Source of the DNA: Armatimonadetes bacterium CG06_land_8_20_14_3_00_66_21
GTDB lineage: Bacteria; Armatimonadota; Abditibacteriia; CG2-30-66-41
DNA: 43,181 bases
Assembly (NCBI GenBank): GCA_002779825.1
Contig: PEVN01000546.1
Span: 1-43,181, forward strand
Reading direction: 5' to 3'
Made by a program: the position numbers and the translations under genes. Shown here one piece after another: positions 43,106 to 43,181 of this stretch; position 1 is the first letter of the stretch, and each line of letters begins with the position of its first letter. The notes below the pieces were generated by a model, which ran no database searches, was not told the origin of the DNA, and saw only the letters and a program-made list of their open reading frames with translations.

Positions 43106-43181
43106 TCCTACAACCGTACTTAGCTCGGGGCAGGTCTCCGACCGCCCCGAAACGCTTGACCGGAAGGTCTCAAAGGGCTGC

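Larger units (their letters stand above)
41607..43181 (+). mobile_element. IS91-family insertion sequence (right end may lie beyond the window)
   Basis: The left boundary is placed where response-regulator coding ends and AT-richer sequence starts (about 41600-41610). The element carries a Y2/HUH-type transposase and a small overlapping zinc-ribbon ORF. IS91-type elements move by rolling-circle replication, lack terminal inverted repeats and make no target duplication, so the ends cannot be fixed by repeats. The response regulator N-terminus does not resume before 43181, so either the element extends past the edge or flanking DNA was lost. Confidence 0.7.

Overview
The window is about 43 kb of high-GC bacterial DNA. 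Three things suggest Armatimonadota or a close relative, possibly Planctomycetota. There is a type IV prepilin-like protein with an [14 protein letters not shown]-type N-terminus and an H-X9-DG C-terminus. There are exported PQQ-propeller and HzsA-like proteins, and large OPT-like/DUF6785-type membrane proteins. This placement is inference from protein style only. No rRNA, tRNA or CRISPR array was seen.

Layout. 1-11.7 kb: a frameshifted beta-helix protein fragment (minus), a broken GH38 alpha-mannosidase, then a plus-strand run of an exported PQQ-propeller protein, an F5/8-HzsA-like heme protein, a nucleoside hydrolase and a GH127 beta-L-arabinofuranosidase. 12-19.6 kb (mostly minus): a clan GH-A glycosidase killed by a stop codon, a 145-bp MITE and a frameshift; a GH36/GH27-like TIM-barrel glycosidase; the remnant of a DUF6785-type membrane protein; a half VapC; and a GH141-like beta-helix glycosidase. 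19.9-29.2 kb: three large minus-strand genes in a row, namely a 1651-residue M28-like/FtsX fusion and two multi-spanning OPT-like membrane proteins. 29.4-32 kb: a Gfo/Idh/MocA oxidoreductase, a small membrane protein and a prepilin. 32.4-35.1 kb: a near-consensus sigma-70 promoter driving an exported CxxCH/TSP3/PKD protein with a Met-Gly repeat, then a DUF72 protein. 35.2-41.6 kb: a decayed two-component/PAP2/RND efflux operon whose response regulator is cut by an IS91-family element (41.6-43.2 kb).

How it fits together. The glycosidases (GH38, GH127, GH-A, GH36/27-like, GH141-like), the oxidoreductase and the nucleoside hydrolase point to breakdown of plant-type or other complex glycans. No SusC/D or sugar ABC transporter is present, so the large OPT-like proteins may be the uptake or export partners (inference). 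The M28-like/FtsX plus two OPT-like genes form the least explained block and the best candidate for an undescribed system.

A strong theme is decay. At least ten genes carry one-base indels, premature stops, internal deletions or missing ends, while neighbouring large ORFs are intact. Some single-base shifts lie in G/C runs and could be sequencing errors. The MITE, the IS91 insertion and the 150-400 residue deletions cannot be explained that way.
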